NCBI RefSeq assembly: GCF_004000945.1
Contig: NZ_BIMF01000024.1
Location: 1-64,000, forward strand
Length of the DNA: 64,000 nucleotides
DNA from: Paenibacillus lautus NBRC 15380
GTDB lineage: Bacteria; Bacillota; Bacilli; Paenibacillales; Paenibacillaceae
Reading direction: 5' to 3'
In this document: positions 61,721-64,000 of the stretch, in pieces
Numbering within the stretch: position 1 is the stretch's first letter
Layout of the letters: every line of letters begins with the position of its first letter
Program-made: the position numbers and the translations under genes
Notes under the pieces: model-generated
The model's input: the letters and a program-made list of their open reading frames with translations, nothing else
Database searches by the model: none
Told to the model about the DNA's origin: nothing

Positions 61721-62644
61721 TTATACGGCCTCCCCTTGATTCATCGTTAATTGGTCGAATGCTTCATCCAGGCTACCTTGATCGATACGGACGTCACGTA
61801 CAGCCAGCCCGGCCCGGAACAGAGCCGCTAGTGCCGTGTCGGTGTCATCAGTTACAGCGTTCAGCCGACCGTTCAGTTCATATACATCCGTTACGCCGGG
61901 AACCTCCTGAAGCAGCTCCTTGACCTGCTGGTGGTCCGCATCGACGATAAAGGAGAGCGACCTTCGGGTCAGCTTAGCCTTGATAGCATCCGGCGTGCCG
62001 TCTGCAGCAACCTGACCTTGGTGGAACAGCAGAATGCGGTCAGCCATATCGTCAGCCTCTTGCAGGTAATGCGTGGTAAACAGAATCGTTTTGCCCTGAT
62101 CGGCAAGCTTGCGTACCGTCTGCCAGAATAACCGGCGTGCCGATGTATCCAGGCCGACCGTGGGTTCATCGAAAAATAACAGCTCAGGGTTCCCCGCAAT
62201 TGCCAGTGCAAAGCTGAGCTTGCGTTTTTGGCCGCCGGACATTTTGACGGCCCATTTGTTAAGCTCTTCCGTTGTGAGCCCGCTAAGCAGGGCGATGTCC
62301 GACAGTGACAGCGGGTTCGGATAGTAGCCGCGAATGAGATTGATGATTTCACGCGTGCGGAGCCCGTCCATGACGCTCACCTCTTGAAGCATGGCGCCGA
62401 TCTTCTCGCGGACCTTCAAGTCCTTCGGGCTTCGACCGAACAGGAGGACCTCGCCTTCGCTGGCGTCCTTCAGACCGAGCATCATGGAGATGGCGGTTGA
62501 TTTACCTGCTCCGTTTGGCCCGAGAATGGCCGTGATAGATCCTTTTTCTATCGTAAACGACACTTGGTTGACTGCTTTTTTGCTTCCGAACATTTTGGTT
62601 ACCTGCCGCAGTTCTGCAATAGGTTCATGGATTGGTTTTGACAT
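61721..62644 (-). CDS. ABC transporter ATP-binding protein, YvfR-like
   Basis: 307 aa. Walker A GPNGAGKSTAI near residue 42, signature MSGGQKRKLSFALAIAG, Walker B LLFFDEPTVGLDTSARR, switch His in ILFTTHYLQEADDMADR. A DUF4162-like C-terminal extension (residues about 220-307) is typical of multidrug/antibiotic exporter ATPases. First gene of the four-gene operon; AAGGAG lies eight bases before ATG 62644. Possible operator repeats lie about 75-100 bases upstream. Confidence 0.92.
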   Translation of the reverse strand: MSKPIHEPIAELRQVTKMFGSKKAVNQVSFTIEKGSITAILGPNGAGKSTAISMMLGLKDASEGEVLLFGRSPKDLKVREKIGAMLQEVSVMDGLRTREIINLIRGYYPNPLSLSDIALLSGLTTEELNKWAVKMSGGQKRKLSFALAIAGNPELLFFDEPTVGLDTSARRLFWQTVRKLADQGKTILFTTHYLQEADDMADRILLFHQGQVAADGTPDAIKAKLTRRSLSFIVDADHQQVKELLQEVPGVTDVYELNGRLNAVTDDTDTALAALFRAGLAVRDVRIDQGSLDEAFDQLTMNQGEAV

Positions 62645-62717
62645 GGTATCGCTCCTTTGTCATCGAAATGATCTGAATTCATCATACGAAAGCGAAGGAA
62701 TACCCGTTAGTAAAGGA

Positions 62718-62745
62718 TGTCATCACTTCGGAGTGACATTTGTCA
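62718..62745. promoter_or_regulatory. Candidate operator upstream of the YvfR-type operon
   Basis: TCACT and AGTGA form an inverted repeat around TCGG, flanked by TGTCAT on both sides as a direct repeat. It could bind the response regulator at 59178. No experimental knowledge supports this. Confidence 0.35.
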
Positions 62746-62811
62746 TGTGTGATCTGATGAAGGATAGAGGAGGTTTGATTATGAACAAATAAGGGCGGTT
62801 TCGAGGTTGTT

Positions 62812-62825
62812 TGTATGCGCTTACA
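62812..62825 (+). promoter_or_regulatory. cre-like site upstream of glcK
   Basis: TGTATGCGCTTACA differs from the cre consensus at one position. It lies about 50 bases upstream of the glcK -35 box rather than over the promoter, a position more usual for CcpA-activated genes. Confidence 0.5.
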
Positions 62826-62874
62826 TTGGCGCGATTAAAGGTCTGCTTACGGTTTCCCGTCACGTTGTCTTCTC

Positions 62875-62903
62875 TTGACCGCAGGAGTGCCTTCAATTAT
62901 AGT
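62875..62903 (+). promoter_or_regulatory. Promoter of glcK
   Basis: TTGACC at 62875-62880, a 17-base spacer and TATAGT at 62898-62903. A TATAAT a little downstream could give a second start. Confidence 0.75.
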
Positions 62904-62954
62904 GGGTACAGTAGGAGCAATCTATAATATAGAAGGAAAAAGGTGGCTTGAAAC

Positions 62955-63905
62955 ATGTCTGAGAACATCTACGTCGGTGTCGATCTGGGCGGAACAGCAA
63001 TTAAAGTTGGAATTTGCAACGAAGAAGGGCATCTTCTGCATAAGTATGAGGGGCCGACGGAAACAGCCAAAGGCGTTGACACGGTTATTGACAACATTGA
63101 GAAATATGTACGTCACATTGTAGAAGAATCGCCATACAGCTGGGATCAACTTGCTGGTGTGGGAGCTGGATTCGCCGGCTTTACGAATATTCGTGAAGGC
63201 ATCATTATTCTGGCACCGAATGTAGGATTTAAAGATGTACCGATTCGCGCACTGCTTGAAGAGCGTCTCGGCAAGCCCGTCAAAATAGACAACGACGCCA
63301 ATGTGGCAGCATTGGGTGAAGCGTGGAGCGGCTCAGGCCGCGGCGTTGAGAACTGCGTATGCTACACGCTGGGTACCGGCGTCGGCGGTGGCATTATTAT
63401 TAACGGCAAGATTTATCAGGGTTTCGGCGGCATGGCTGGCGAGCTTGGACATATCTCGGTTGTGCCGGACTTGGAAGCGATTCAATGCGGATGCGGTGAA
63501 ATGGGCTGCCTGGAGACGGTTTCGTCGGCAACCGGCATTATCCGCATGGCGAAGGATGCCGTAGAGCGTGGCGACCGTACTTCCCTTGCACATGTAGAGA
63601 GCATTGCGGCGAAGGAAGTGTTTGATGCTGCAAAAGCCGGCGATGAAGTTGCCATTCGGATCGTGAATCGCGCAGCTTATTACCTGGGCAAATCCATGGC
63701 AGCCGTTGCGGCCGTGTTGAATCCGGAAGCCTTTATTATCGGCGGCGGCGTATCCAAAGCCGGCGACATTCTGTTTAACGAAGTCCGCGCTGTATTTGCG
63801 AAGCTGACACCAGAGCCGCTTCAGCGAGGTGTACGCATCGTTCCGGCTGAGCTTGGCAACGATGCCGGCGTTGTAGGCGCTGCTGGTCTGCATTTGCGTT
63901 CGTAG
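62955..63905 (+). CDS. glcK: Glucokinase, ROK family
   Basis: 316 aa. Phosphorylates glucose from non-PTS uptake or oligosaccharide breakdown. Seen: ATP-binding VGVDLGGTAIKVGI at the N-terminus, sugar-binding VKIDNDANVAALGEAW near residue 115, ROK signature LGTGVGGGIIINGKIYQGFG, GELGHISV, and the zinc-binding CGCGEMGCLETVSS near residue 176. AAAAAGGTGG lies before ATG 62955. The probable rapZ gene follows 52 bases on. Confidence 0.95.
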   Translation: MSENIYVGVDLGGTAIKVGICNEEGHLLHKYEGPTETAKGVDTVIDNIEKYVRHIVEESPYSWDQLAGVGAGFAGFTNIREGIIILAPNVGFKDVPIRALLEERLGKPVKIDNDANVAALGEAWSGSGRGVENCVCYTLGTGVGGGIIINGKIYQGFGGMAGELGHISVVPDLEAIQCGCGEMGCLETVSSATGIIRMAKDAVERGDRTSLAHVESIAAKEVFDAAKAGDEVAIRIVNRAAYYLGKSMAAVAAVLNPEAFIIGGGVSKAGDILFNEVRAVFAKLTPEPLQRGVRIVPAELGNDAGVVGAAGLHLRS

Positions 63906-63957
63906 TCATTATTCACCATACATCGTCTGATCTAAACTTATAAGGGAGGGAAAGCTG

Positions 63958-64000
63958 ATGCTGGAAGCAGCCAACCGCGGCAGCAACACATCATCCATGG
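63958..64000 (+). CDS. Start of the next gene, probably rapZ (partial)
   Basis: ATG 63958 preceded by GGGAGGG; 14 codons (MLEAANRGSNTSSM) run to the window edge. RapZ/YvcJ, an RNase adapter-like P-loop protein, often begins with LVIITGMSGAGKT, and the residues here could be its short Paenibacillus-type leader. In Bacillus, yvcJ lies close to trxB. The visible part is too short to prove it. Confidence 0.45.
   Translation, partial: MLEAANRGSNTSSM

Noticed and set aside
62781..62793. Short start codon after AGGAGGT at 62770
   Set aside because: The frame ends after three codons, so no gene is claimed.

Overview
The window reads as chromosome of a Gram-positive, spore-forming Firmicute, most likely Paenibacillus. 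The evidence is strong AGGAGG-type ribosome binding sites, frequent GTG/TTG starts, a tRNA cluster of Bacillus type, the hprK-lgt-ppaX-yvoF-his-(TPR)-trxB gene order, a spore-coat-like CotF gene, YesM/YesN regulators, CcpA-type cre sites and a large SLH-anchored surface protein. No rRNA, insertion sequence, phage gene or CRISPR array was seen.

Layout. 1-873: eight tRNA genes (Ser, Met, Val, Thr, Asp, Phe, Tyr, Lys) ending in a terminator. 927-3477: a PucR/CdaR-type regulator and an MsmX-type sugar-ABC ATPase. 3974-7356: hprK-lgt-ppaX-yvoF. 7420-8646: a membrane acyltransferase. 8987-16728: a complete histidine operon hisZGDBHAFI plus a PHP-type histidinol phosphatase, followed by a divergent PRPP synthetase paralogue (16902), a TPR protein (17942) and trxB (19790). 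20870-25639: accessory single genes, including a CotF-like coat protein, an XRE-methyltransferase fusion and a run of APH(3')-like, GNAT and AAC(6')-like genes. 25864-41297: a polysaccharide-utilisation locus with two sugar permeases, a binding lipoprotein, YesM/YesN-like kinase and regulator, a DUF2264 protein, a GH88 unsaturated glucuronyl hydrolase, a SurA/PrsA-like foldase and a 1443-aa beta-helix/SLH protein. 41427-48772: a dicarboxylate locus with tctC-tctB-tctA, malic enzyme and a broken HPr-like gene on the minus strand, divergent from a MalK/MalR (CitA/CitB-type) two-component system. 48882-56474: small accessory genes. 56560-62644: on the minus strand, a lone membrane protein, a YtrA-type GntR/ABC operon, and a YvfRSTU-type ABC exporter with a DesK/DesR-like system. 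62955-64000: glcK and the first codons of a probable rapZ.

How the genes connect. Carbon control recurs. HPr kinase and PpaX at the left end set the HPr-Ser-P signal for CcpA. Candidate cre sites lie before the tctC operon and before glcK, and two related 14-bp palindromes lie before the two halves of the polysaccharide locus. The sugar transporter at 25864-29114 has no ATPase of its own; the MsmX-type ATPase at 2300 is the obvious candidate to power it. Set against Bacillus gene order as I remember it, about 42 kb of accessory genes sit between trxB and the glcK/rapZ side.

The most unusual items are the HPr-like gene with an in-frame stop at 41427-41675, the self-contained uronide/polysaccharide locus with its surface-anchored candidate lyase, the run of aminoglycoside-enzyme-like genes, and a structured gene-free stretch at 22925-23085.
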